Source of the DNA: Deltaproteobacteria bacterium | Lineage (GTDB): Bacteria > Myxococcota_A > Polyangia > Haliangiales > JADYYK01 | Assembly (NCBI GenBank): GCA_020853705.1 | Contig: JADYYK010000152.1 | Coordinates: 1-39,049 of the forward strand | DNA: 39,049 bases | Direction of reading: 5' to 3' | Part shown: positions 1 to 7,733 of the stretch, one piece after another | How the letters are laid out: every line of letters begins with the position of its first letter | Numbering within the stretch: the stretch's first letter is position 1 | Program-made: the position numbers and the translations under genes | The notes under the pieces: generated by a model | Told to the model about the DNA's origin: nothing | The model's input: the letters and a program-made list of their open reading frames with translations, nothing else | The model's database searches: none

Positions 1-2
1 CG

Positions 3-983
3 GCCGGCAACGACCCCATGATGATGTACGTCGTCATCAAGGAGCTGTCGCGGGTGTCGCCCGGCTTCGCCATGAGCTGGGGCGTCTCGATGGGGCTGGC
101 GGCCGGCGCCATCATGGCCAAGGGCACCGCGGACCAGCTGGAGAAGTTTGCGCTGCCGCTGGTCACGCTGGAGAAGATCGGGTCGTGGTGTCTGACCGAG
201 CCGGGCGCCGGGTCGGACGCCTTCGGGTCGATGCGCAGCACCGCGAAGCCCGACGGCGACGGCTCTGTGCTGAACGGGTCCAAGACCTTCATCACCAACG
301 GGCCCAACGCCGACGTCTATGTCGTCTACGCCAAGATCGATCGCGGCCAGCCGCGCGCCGAGCAGGCGGTGGCGACCTTCATCCTCGAGCGCGGCATGCC
401 GGGCTTCTCGCAGGGCAAGCCGTTCAAGAAGATGGGCATGCGCGACTCACCCACCAGCGAGATCTTCTTCGAGGACGTCAAGCTGACCAAGCTGCACCTG
501 CTCGGGGGCAGCGAGGAGTCGGCCGGACGCCGCGCGGTCAAGGACAGCCTGGGCAACGAGCGCTCGGGCATCCCGGCGATGGCCTGGGGCATCATCGAGA
601 AGTGCTACCAGCAGACCCTCGATCATGTGCGCTCGCGCGAGCAGTTCGGCAAGCCCATCGGCGAGTTCCAGGCCGTGCAGCTCAAGATCGCGGACATGTA
701 CGTGAAGCTGAAGAACGTCGAGAACATCGTCTTCCGCACCGCGTGGATGACCAAGAACAAGGTCAAGGACGCGGCCTTCATCAATGCCTCGAAGGCCTAC
801 TGCTCGCAGGTCTGTGTCGACGTCGCGCTGACGGCCATCCAGCTGCACGGCGGCTACGGCTACATGGAGGAGTACCACATCGAGAAACTGGCCCGTGACG
901 CCAAGCTGCTCGAGCTGGGCGCGGGCACCACGGACATCAACCTCCTGACCGCCGCCCGCCAGGAGCTCGGCCTGACCGGCTGA
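3..983 (+). CDS. Acyl-CoA dehydrogenase, 3' part (5' end outside window)
   Basis: FAD-dependent acyl-CoA dehydrogenase catalysing alpha,beta-dehydrogenation of an acyl-CoA thioester, probably cytosolic. The frame is open from the left edge, so about 50-60 N-terminal residues of a usual 380-residue protein are missing. Visible family signatures are the flavin/substrate motif CLTEPGAGSDA, KTFITNGPNADVYVVYAK in the beta domain, the helix with SREQFGKPIGEFQ, and the C-terminal block LHGGYGYMEEY. Where medium-chain enzymes have the catalytic Glu in YEGT, this one reads LGAGTTD, as in long-chain/isovaleryl-type members whose base lies elsewhere, so the exact substrate cannot be assigned. It is convergent with the nucleotidyltransferase gene, and the last 47 bases of the two genes overlap tail to tail. 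The family call is firm; substrate specificity is unknown. Confidence 0.93.
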   Translation, partial: AGNDPMMMYVVIKELSRVSPGFAMSWGVSMGLAAGAIMAKGTADQLEKFALPLVTLEKIGSWCLTEPGAGSDAFGSMRSTAKPDGDGSVLNGSKTFITNGPNADVYVVYAKIDRGQPRAEQAVATFILERGMPGFSQGKPFKKMGMRDSPTSEIFFEDVKLTKLHLLGGSEESAGRRAVKDSLGNERSGIPAMAWGIIEKCYQQTLDHVRSREQFGKPIGEFQAVQLKIADMYVKLKNVENIVFRTAWMTKNKVKDAAFINASKAYCSQVCVDVALTAIQLHGGYGYMEEYHIEKLARDAKLLELGAGTTDINLLTAARQELGLTG

Positions 984-1548
984 CCCGGGCGGCCGCGAGC
1001 AGCCGCTCGAGCTCAGGTAGGAGGTCGTGCTGCTCCAGCGCGGCCTCCAGATCGGCGAGCACTTCACGGATGCGACCGAGGTCCAGGTCGTTGCCTTGGG
1101 CCTCGAGGATGCCCGCCACGTCGTCCAGATCCTTGGCGCGGCCAGCGAGGACCTTGACCGCCACCAGGTCCGCCGCGCTGATGACCGGGACCGAAATCCT
1201 TCCGATCCGTCGTCGCTGGGCGCGCGCCAGGAACTGCTGCTCGAGCCCCGGACCAGCCAGCACCAGATCCACCGGCACCTTGGTCGGCCCATGCAGCATG
1301 GGCATGACGCGGGTCTCGTTCAGGTGCTGCTCGAAGCCTGGAACGGCCACACGGAAGCCCGCCCGCCCGAGCGCCTTCAGGAGTTTCGGCACGTCGCGCG
1401 GCGAGATGGTGGCATCGACATCGCTGGTCAGCCGGGGTCGCCCATAGCACAGGACGGCCTGTGCTCCGAACAGGTACCAGGGGCAGCGCTCGGCTCGGAG
1501 GACGGCCGCCAGCGCAGCCAGCGCCTTAGCGACGGCGGGCGTGGACAC
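937..1548 (-). CDS. Nucleotidyltransferase, AbiEii/DUF6036-like
   Basis: Protein of 203 residues with a minimal nucleotidyltransferase core. The Pol-beta-type pattern is visible: a helix entering FGAQAV, then GRPRLTSDVDATI supplying the paired acidic residues D43 and D45, and a third acidic residue D94 in KVPVDLVLAG. The usual GG before the first helix reads GA. A helical C-terminal half follows, containing SAADLVAVKVLAGRAKDLDD, typical of the DUF6036/AbiEii-like group. Such proteins transfer an NMP moiety to RNA, protein or small molecules, and some are toxin or antitoxin parts; the substrate here is not known. It overlaps the 84-aa gene by 23 bases, so the two are almost certainly co-translated. 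Its 3' end runs 47 bases into the convergent acyl-CoA dehydrogenase gene, so the last residues (Arg/Gly-rich) are probably dispensable. Confidence 0.8.
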   Translation of the reverse strand: MSTPAVAKALAALAAVLRAERCPWYLFGAQAVLCYGRPRLTSDVDATISPRDVPKLLKALGRAGFRVAVPGFEQHLNETRVMPMLHGPTKVPVDLVLAGPGLEQQFLARAQRRRIGRISVPVISAADLVAVKVLAGRAKDLDDVAGILEAQGNDLDLGRIREVLADLEAALEQHDLLPELERLLAAARVSRSGRAPGGRRSGG

Positions 1549-1780
1549 GGCGGAGGGCGTCGATCACGCGAAGGTGGCTGTCGAGGTCGGCCTCGCGCTC
1601 ACTGCGATCGGGCCAGCCGGGACGAACCAGTTGCACGTGCTGTCTGAGGTCCTCAGCGACCCGCAGCGAGGCGAGCCAACCGTGCCGCCGTCTCCACCGG
1701 CGCCACACCACCGACTTCAGCTTGGCCGTCGTCGTCCAGTCGCGCAGGGCGAAGGCGCGGATCTCGTCCCGGGTCGCCAT
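1526..1780 (-). CDS. Small basic protein, partner of the nucleotidyltransferase
   Basis: An 84-residue protein rich in Arg and Trp, beginning MATRDEIRAFALRDWTT and followed by KLKSVVWRRWRRRHG and a helical stretch ending in RVHARRR. I recall similar short RDW-containing proteins encoded just before nucleotidyltransferases in other bacteria, but I cannot name a Pfam family. The ATG abuts the TAG of the cNMP-binding gene with no spacer (TAGATG), and its 3' end overlaps the nucleotidyltransferase start by 23 bases, so it is sandwiched in one transcription unit. No HEPN motif (RxxxxH with a helical bundle) is convincing, so this is not an obvious HEPN/MNT pair. A role as a cognate partner or regulator of the nucleotidyltransferase is inference from gene order. 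Confidence 0.65.
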   Translation of the reverse strand: MATRDEIRAFALRDWTTTAKLKSVVWRRWRRRHGWLASLRVAEDLRQHVQLVRPGWPDRSEREADLDSHLRVIDALRRVHARRR

Positions 1781-2740
1781 CTACTTGGCTGGGGTGGTCG
1801 CGGGCGGGGCGGTGTTGCTGCCAGGGGCCGTGCTGACGGTGGCGGTGATCGCGGCAGCGGCGGCGACGGCGGGCATGTTGCCGGTGTTGCCCCCGGCCGC
1901 TCGTGCGCCGATGCCCAGCGCCTTCTCGATGCGGGTGAAGCGATCCAGCAGGTCGTCGCGGATCTGATCGGTCTTCTCGTGCAGGTGGGCGACCTCGAGC
2001 TCGGCCTTGACGTTGACCTCGTACTCGATGTCGGAGCGCACGCGATCCTTCGCGGCCTGCCGGTTCTGCGAGATCATGACCAGGATCGACAGGAAGATGG
2101 CCTGCAGTGACACGATCATGGTCAGCAGGCCGAAGGGATAGGGATCGAAGCTGGTGAGCCCGATGACGTTGCCGATGATCCAGCTGGCGAACCACAGGAA
2201 GTTGATACCGAAGAACAGGATGCTGCCGGAGAACGCGGCGACCTTGTCGGCGACGCGCTCGACCATGGTCGCCTTGTCCTCGATCTCCTCGTTGAGGTTC
2301 TTCGACACGCGGGTGCGCAGCAGGGCGTCGGCCTTGCGCGTCATCTCGCCCATCGCCGCCATCATGTGCAGCGCCGCCTCGGGCTGCTTCTTGAACAGCA
2401 GGATGAGGTCGTCGCGGTCGAGCTCGAGCAGCTCGGTGTCGTGCAGCGCGATGGCCGTGGCGGTGCGCGGCTTGCTGTCGAGCATCGACAGCTCGCCGAA
2501 CAGCTCGCCCGGCTCGGCGATGTGCAGGACGATCTTCTGACCAGCGTTGTCCTTGACCGAAAGCTCGATGCTGCCGGTCTTGACGACGTACATGGCGTCG
2601 CCGGGATCGCCGGCCCGGAACAGCGGCTGACCCTCCTTGATCTGGATGAGGTCGATGACCTCGGCGAGGATGCCGCGCTCTTCGTCGTCGAGCTGCTCGA
2701 AGAGACTGACTTCCTTGAGGAGCGTCGCGTCAGCTGGCAT
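1781..2740 (-). CDS. Cyclic-nucleotide-binding domain fused to DUF1003 membrane protein
   Basis: Protein of 319 residues. Residues about 8-125 form a CRP-type cNMP-binding domain: LFRAGDPGDAMYVVKTGSIE, then the phosphate-binding cassette around GELFGELSMLDSKPRTATAIA, where the E and R that contact cyclic nucleotide are present. No HTH follows. Instead there is a short helix and a DUF1003 module with two membrane helices (about 165-190 and 203-225), the loop SFDPYPFGLLTMIVS, then MISQNRQAAKDRVRSDIEYEVN, and a coiled coil through LHEKTDQIRDDLLDRFTRIEKALG. The last 45 residues are Ala/Thr/Pro-rich and probably disordered. It is probably an inner-membrane protein that senses cAMP or cGMP; no effector activity is visible. 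It is first in a three-gene set with the 84-aa protein and the nucleotidyltransferase. A Shine-Dalgarno sequence is not obvious, but the start begins the CNB domain correctly. Confidence 0.9.
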   Translation of the reverse strand: MPADATLLKEVSLFEQLDDEERGILAEVIDLIQIKEGQPLFRAGDPGDAMYVVKTGSIELSVKDNAGQKIVLHIAEPGELFGELSMLDSKPRTATAIALHDTELLELDRDDLILLFKKQPEAALHMMAAMGEMTRKADALLRTRVSKNLNEEIEDKATMVERVADKVAAFSGSILFFGINFLWFASWIIGNVIGLTSFDPYPFGLLTMIVSLQAIFLSILVMISQNRQAAKDRVRSDIEYEVNVKAELEVAHLHEKTDQIRDDLLDRFTRIEKALGIGARAAGGNTGNMPAVAAAAAITATVSTAPGSNTAPPATTPAK

Positions 2741-2815
2741 GGTTGAGAGCAGATTGCAGCCGAACGCAGGATTTGCGCAAGCCCTTCGTCAGTTCGGGCG
2801 CCGCCTGGCGGCCTG

Positions 2816-5626
2816 CTAACGACGGCGACGGCGGCGCAGCACGACCAGGCCCAGCAGGGCGGCCAGCCCGAGCAGCAGGCCCCCGCGCGCCCCGGTCCTG
2901 GTGCTGCCCCGGCTGCCGGTCTCGCAGGCGCAGCCGCCGTCACCGGTGACCAGGATCTTGGTCGGCCGGTTCGAGGTCATGCCGCCGTCGGGGTCGATCT
3001 GCTGCTGGTTGAAGCAGTCGCCCAGCTTGCAGACCTGGGCACCCGGGCAGGTGACGCCGATGCAGGGGTCGGTGATGCAGGTGCCGGTCTCGGGATCGCA
3101 GTCCTGGCCCAGCTCGCAGCGCACCCCGAGGCAGCGGTCGTTGACGCAGCCACCGCTGGCGACGTCACAGATCCGGCCCGGGCCGCAGGCGTCGCGGCAG
3201 CCGGTGGCGACGCAGGTGCCGTTCTCGCAGCGCTCGTTGCCGGCGCAGCTGACCCCGGCGCACGAGTTGACGCAGCTGCCGTCACGGCAGAACTGCGGAT
3301 CGGTGCAGCTGACGGTGGCGCAGGCGTCGGTGATGCACTGGCCGCCGCGGCACAGCTGCCCCGCGGTGCAGCGATCGGGGAAGTAGTGGCAGTTGTCGGG
3401 CACGCACAGGCCGTCGGTGTTGCGGCACACCAGCGGCGCCCCGCACGAGACCTGGTCGCAGATCGGGATGCAGGTGCCCATGCTGCACACCTTCCTGGTG
3501 CCGTCGGCGTCGTTCGGGCAGGTCACGCCCGCGCAGGGGTCGGCGACGCAGAAGCCGCTGCGGCAGCGCTTGCCGGCCGGGCAGGGGAATTCGCCGGGTC
3601 CACAAGGCAGTGCACATTGACAGTCCGTACACTCGGAGCCCACCGGGCAGAGCGAGCCACCGGGCGGCGGGTTGTCCACGCCGCCAGCGCAGTCGTCGTC
3701 GATGCAGTTACACACCTCGGGCACCGGGCCGACATAGCCGACGCACTGGAAGCTGCCGTTGACGCAGCGGTCGACGCCGGCCTGACAGGCGCCGCCCAGC
3801 GGCATGCCACAGGGGCCCCGGTCGGCGATGCCGTCGTCGATCATGTTGTTGCAGTCGTCGTCGACGCCGTTGCAGACCTCGGGCATCGCGGTGGCCGAGC
3901 CCTGGCAGGTCAGCGCGCCCATCACGCAGTGCAGGGTGCCGTTGCCGCAGATGGCGGGCGCGGTGCACGAGCCGCCACCACCCGGGTCACCCTCGTCGGT
4001 CATCATGTTGCAGTTGTTGTCGAAGCCGTCGCAGATCTCGTTCTGCGGGCCGACCGCGGTGCAGTTCATGAAGGTGCCGGCGATGCACTCCTCGGTGCCG
4101 GCCACGCACTCGCCGACGTCGGTGCCGCAGGCGCGCACGATGCCGTCGACCACGCCGTCACAGTCGTTGTCCACGCCGTCACACATCTCGGGCGTGCCCA
4201 CGGTGCCGCTGCAGGCGCCCCAGGTGCCCATCATCTGCGGCACGGTCTGCTCGACGCAGGTCTGGGTGCCGACGGTGCACGGCGCGATGGCGCTGCCGCA
4301 GCTGCGCGTGACCAGCTCGTCGATGCGGCCGTCGCAGTCGTTGTCCTTGCCGTCGCAGATCTCCGCCGAGATGATGCAGGTGCCGCACACGCCGCCCTCG
4401 TCGATGAAGCCGTCACAGTCGTTGTCGAGGTTGTCGCAGATCTCGGTGGGCACCGCGCCGCAGGTGCCGCAGGCGTTCTTGGGCTCGTCCGTGGTGCCGG
4501 CCTCGCAGTTGTCATCGACGTTGTCGCAGTCGTCGGGCACCGGGCTGCACAGCGTCTCGGTGTTGACCACCACGCCGAGGCGGCCGTCGCGGTCGCAGTA
4601 CTTGGCGAAGCCCTCGTCGATCATGTTGTTGCAGTTGTCGTCGACGTTGTTGCAGACCTCGATCAGCAGCGAGCTCTGGATGATGCGCGAGAAGGCCGCC
4701 GACAGCGTGGTCTCGTCGGTGGCGTAGAAGCCCTGGTTTCCCGCGGCGTCGATGGTGCCGCCGGCGTGGGCCATGTTCTCGATCGCGGTGTCACCAGCCG
4801 TGATGCCGAAGCCGATGACGAAGGTCTTGACCTCGTAGAAGCCTGCCCCGGTGCTGGTGGTGGTGCCGGTGCACGAGCCGGCGGTCACGTTGCCGGCGGC
4901 ATCGCACGCGGGCGCGACGTTCTGCGAACCGCCAACACAGAGCCGGCGCATGTCGCACAGCGCCTGGGGCGCGTTGGCGCCTGCCGGGGGGTTGCTCCCG
5001 CACAGCTCGCCGCCGTCGGTCAGCAGGATGGCGCGGTAGGGGCGGCAACCATCGACGCGCGGGGTGTTGCCGCGGTCGGTGACGATCGGGCTGGTGAAGC
5101 CGGCCGCGGTGCCCAGGTAGTACTCGCGCACCTTCTTCATGGCGCCGGTGATGGGGGTGCCGAAGCCGTTGCCCGAGATCAGCTCCTTGTTGGCGCAGGT
5201 GCCGCGACAGTCGAACCCGCTGTTGTCGACCCAGCCGAGGTAGCTCGACTGGTTGTCCTCGACGATCCCCTGCAAGATCTCGCCGCTGGCCGAGGTGGCG
5301 TCACACACCGCCGAGTTGACGGTGCAGGTGCCGGCGCCGCTGCAGTTCTGTGCGAAGCGGCCGAGGCCCCAGATGGCGTCGCCGGTGCCATTGATGATGC
5401 GGCTCAGCACGCACTTGGCCGCGCTGAGACGGTCGCCCTGGCTGGCCGGGATGAACCCATGCTGGGTCACGTAGCCGCAGCTGTTGGTGCCCGTAGAGTT
5501 GATGATCATCGACCCCGAGGTGTCGACCATCACCATGAACTCGGGCTTGACCACGTTGTTCTGTGCCGACGCGAGTCCGCCCAGTCCGAGCATGGCAGCC
5601 GCGACCGCCAATCCAAGCCGCTTCAT
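2816..5626 (-). CDS. Secreted VWA / MopE-repeat / Cys-rich protein with MYXO-CTERM tail (paralogue 2)
   Basis: 936 residues from ATG at 5626, chosen because a GAGGT ribosome site lies just upstream and a signal peptide (MKRLGLAVAAAMLGLGGLASA) follows. Residues about 25-320 are a von Willebrand A domain: MIDAS motif DTSGSM and a later ILLTDGGELCG strand. Residues about 325-650 hold eight MopE-type putative metal-binding repeats of the form C-(D/N)-x2-D-(N/D)-(N/D)-C-x3-(I/V/T)-D, for example CDNLDNDCDGFIDE. Residues about 660-890 are EGF-like CxGVxC...CxxGxC modules. The C-terminus has GGCACETG, a hydrophobic helix and six Arg, a MYXO-CTERM sorting signal. The protein is probably exported and surface-anchored, binding metal and perhaps adhesive. 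It follows the SUMF1-like gene by 67 bases on the same strand and is a close paralogue of the gene at 7733-10573. Confidence 0.9.
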   Translation of the reverse strand: MKRLGLAVAAAMLGLGGLASAQNNVVKPEFMVMVDTSGSMIINSTGTNSCGYVTQHGFIPASQGDRLSAAKCVLSRIINGTGDAIWGLGRFAQNCSGAGTCTVNSAVCDATSASGEILQGIVEDNQSSYLGWVDNSGFDCRGTCANKELISGNGFGTPITGAMKKVREYYLGTAAGFTSPIVTDRGNTPRVDGCRPYRAILLTDGGELCGSNPPAGANAPQALCDMRRLCVGGSQNVAPACDAAGNVTAGSCTGTTTSTGAGFYEVKTFVIGFGITAGDTAIENMAHAGGTIDAAGNQGFYATDETTLSAAFSRIIQSSLLIEVCNNVDDNCNNMIDEGFAKYCDRDGRLGVVVNTETLCSPVPDDCDNVDDNCEAGTTDEPKNACGTCGAVPTEICDNLDNDCDGFIDEGGVCGTCIISAEICDGKDNDCDGRIDELVTRSCGSAIAPCTVGTQTCVEQTVPQMMGTWGACSGTVGTPEMCDGVDNDCDGVVDGIVRACGTDVGECVAGTEECIAGTFMNCTAVGPQNEICDGFDNNCNMMTDEGDPGGGGSCTAPAICGNGTLHCVMGALTCQGSATAMPEVCNGVDDDCNNMIDDGIADRGPCGMPLGGACQAGVDRCVNGSFQCVGYVGPVPEVCNCIDDDCAGGVDNPPPGGSLCPVGSECTDCQCALPCGPGEFPCPAGKRCRSGFCVADPCAGVTCPNDADGTRKVCSMGTCIPICDQVSCGAPLVCRNTDGLCVPDNCHYFPDRCTAGQLCRGGQCITDACATVSCTDPQFCRDGSCVNSCAGVSCAGNERCENGTCVATGCRDACGPGRICDVASGGCVNDRCLGVRCELGQDCDPETGTCITDPCIGVTCPGAQVCKLGDCFNQQQIDPDGGMTSNRPTKILVTGDGGCACETGSRGSTRTGARGGLLLGLAALLGLVVLRRRRRR

Positions 5627-5693
5627 TGGGACCTCGAGAGTGATTGGACCGCACCCCGCTCCCCTGCGCAAGGTGCGTCCATGTGCGATGCCG

Positions 5694-7733
5694 CTAAGGT
5701 GCCGTGCTGGAGCAGCAGCGGAAGCCGACGTTGTTGAACTGGAAGGTGTCGTCGGCCACCGTGAAGTTGAAGTTGCAGGCCATGCCGCCCGAGGTGTTGT
5801 TGTAGGAGCCGCCGCGCAGCGGGTTGATGCCGGTCGAGCGCGCCAGCGTCCACTCCTTGACGTTGCCGCTCATGTCGAAGGCGCTGGCGGTGACGCCGGA
5901 GACGGTCGAGGTCGCGGTGCACATCGGGAAGGTGGCCGACCCGGTGGCGAAGATGGCGTCGTCGTCGCTGCCGCCGGCGACGGCGTCATAGTCGTTGCCG
6001 TTGCACTGCGTGGTCGAGTAGGTGTTGCACCCCGCCATGCCGAAGTTGCAGTTGGTGACGTTGCCGCGGCAGGAGGTCTGCCACTCGGCCTCGGTGCAGA
6101 TGCGCATGCCGGCCGCGGTGCACGCCGCCACCGCCTCCGGGTAGGTCACGTTGACCCAGGGGATGACGTTCTGGCGCGAGCACGCGCGCGCGCTCGAGGT
6201 GCCCTGGGTCATGCCCACGGTGTCGGGGCGCGAGGCCTCGTACTGGTAGACCCAGAGGTTGGTGCCGACACGCACCATGGGCTCGACGACGTACGAGGCG
6301 TTGGTGCCCGGGGTGCCCTTGGTCTCGTCGGTCAGGGTGTCGCAGTCGTTGTCGATGCCGTCGCAGATCTCGGTCTGCGGGGTACCGGCCGCGATGGCGT
6401 TGCAGGTGACGCCGTTCATGGTCGCGTTGCACGCCAGGGTGGCGGGCTGACCCATCGAGTTGACGGTGCGCCGGCAGCCGCCGACGCCGTTGCCGCAGGC
6501 CTGACCCTTGGTCGGGTAGGCCTCGTCGGCGGGGCCGTCACAGTCGTTGTCGAGGCCGTCGCAGCGGGTCTCGCTGACGATGTTGCCCATGCCGTCGGTC
6601 TCGACGTTGGAGTTGTAGTTGCACACGATGCGCCCCAGGGTCGAGTTGCACGACACCGTCGGGGCCGGGCTGGCGCAGGCGCCCGCGGTGCGGCAGATGG
6701 TCGCCGCCGAGGGCAGCGTGATGCCGCCGACGCCGAGCTCGTCGACCATGCCGTCGCAGTCGTCGTCGAGGCCGTTGCAGATCTCCTGGCCGCGCACCTG
6801 GCAGGCGTACTCACAGCCCGGCATGGTGGGATCGATGTCGAAGAAGCCGTTCTGACAGAAGCGCACCTTGCACATGCCGGGGCCGGCGCCGCCGGGGCCC
6901 GACGCGGGTTCGCACTTCCACACCGCGTTGAAGGCGTTGGGCACGCCGCAGGCGTTGCCGCAGGTGCCGCAGTTACGGATGTCGGTCTGCAGGTTGAAGG
7001 TCTCGTCGATCATCATGTTGCAGTCGTCGTCGAGGTTGTTGCAGCGCTCGAGGCGCGGCCCCACCGAGCCCTGGCACACGTAGCCGCCGCCGACGCAGCG
7101 GTTGGTCCCGGCGGTGCACTCGCCCTCGTTGGTGCCGCAGGAGCCGTTGTCGGGCACGCCGTCGTCGATCATGCTGTTGCAGTTGTCGTCGCGCCCGTTG
7201 CAGGTCTCGGTCACCGGGCCGATGGCGCCCTGGCACGACAGCGTGCCGCCCATGCAGCGCATGGTGCCGCGCATGCACTCGCCGGTGTCGATGCCGCAGG
7301 GCGGACCGCCGCCCGGATCGCCATTGTCAGGGGTGCCGTCGCAGTCGTTGTCCTTGCCGTCGCAGATCTCGGCCACCGCGACCACGCCGCCGCCGCGACA
7401 CTCCAGGCGGCCGTTCTCGCACGCCGTGGTGCCCTCGCGACACTCACCGACGTTGCGCGAACACACCGCGCCGGCGCCGGGGTTGCCCTCGTCGATGAAG
7501 CCGTTGCAGTTGTCGTCGATGCCGTTGCAGACCTCGAGCCCCATGGGGACGCAGGGGCCGCCGTCGCCGACCTCGCCGCCGTCGCCACCATCGCCGCCCC
7601 CGCCGCCGTCACCGCCATCGACGCGGGCGCCGCCGTCCCCGTCCTCGCAGTTCTCGACGCAGAAGGGGTCCACATTGCAGCCGTAGGCGAACGAGACACC
7701 TGCGACCAGGCACAGCAAGCCAAGACGACGCAT
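5694..7733 (-). CDS. Lipoprotein with MopE-type repeats and C-terminal SUMF1/FGE-like domain
   Basis: Protein of 679 residues. The N-terminus is a lipoprotein signal ending FAYGC (Cys19), followed by a Gly/Asp-rich linker. Seven MopE-like repeats follow (for example CNGIDDNCNGFIDE, CDGKDNDCDGTPDN, CDGIDNDCDTLTDE), spaced by Cys-containing insertions. From about residue 478 there is a formylglycine-generating-enzyme-type fold: VNVTYPEAVAACTAAGMRICTEAEW, then FDMSGNVKEW, LRGGSYNN and VGFRCC at the end. Real FGE has two catalytic cysteines near RGGS; here the first position reads Asn and only one nearby Cys (about 653) is seen, so catalysis on sulfatases is doubtful and a binding or structural role is more likely. 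The start codon overlaps the stop of the upstream VWA gene as TGATG, indicating translational coupling. Confidence 0.88.
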   Translation of the reverse strand: MRRLGLLCLVAGVSFAYGCNVDPFCVENCEDGDGGARVDGGDGGGGGDGGDGGEVGDGGPCVPMGLEVCNGIDDNCNGFIDEGNPGAGAVCSRNVGECREGTTACENGRLECRGGGVVAVAEICDGKDNDCDGTPDNGDPGGGPPCGIDTGECMRGTMRCMGGTLSCQGAIGPVTETCNGRDDNCNSMIDDGVPDNGSCGTNEGECTAGTNRCVGGGYVCQGSVGPRLERCNNLDDDCNMMIDETFNLQTDIRNCGTCGNACGVPNAFNAVWKCEPASGPGGAGPGMCKVRFCQNGFFDIDPTMPGCEYACQVRGQEICNGLDDDCDGMVDELGVGGITLPSAATICRTAGACASPAPTVSCNSTLGRIVCNYNSNVETDGMGNIVSETRCDGLDNDCDGPADEAYPTKGQACGNGVGGCRRTVNSMGQPATLACNATMNGVTCNAIAAGTPQTEICDGIDNDCDTLTDETKGTPGTNASYVVEPMVRVGTNLWVYQYEASRPDTVGMTQGTSSARACSRQNVIPWVNVTYPEAVAACTAAGMRICTEAEWQTSCRGNVTNCNFGMAGCNTYSTTQCNGNDYDAVAGGSDDDAIFATGSATFPMCTATSTVSGVTASAFDMSGNVKEWTLARSTGINPLRGGSYNNTSGGMACNFNFTVADDTFQFNNVGFRCCSSTAP

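Noticed and set aside
447..1292. Minus-strand frame of 281 codons across the acyl-CoA dehydrogenase
   Set aside because: It lies in a different frame over two well-recognised genes and has unnatural Arg/Ser composition.
937..2740. Named defence system (AbiE or HEPN/MNT)
   Set aside because: The nucleotidyltransferase motifs are present, but no AbiEi antitoxin-like winged-helix protein or HEPN motif is seen.
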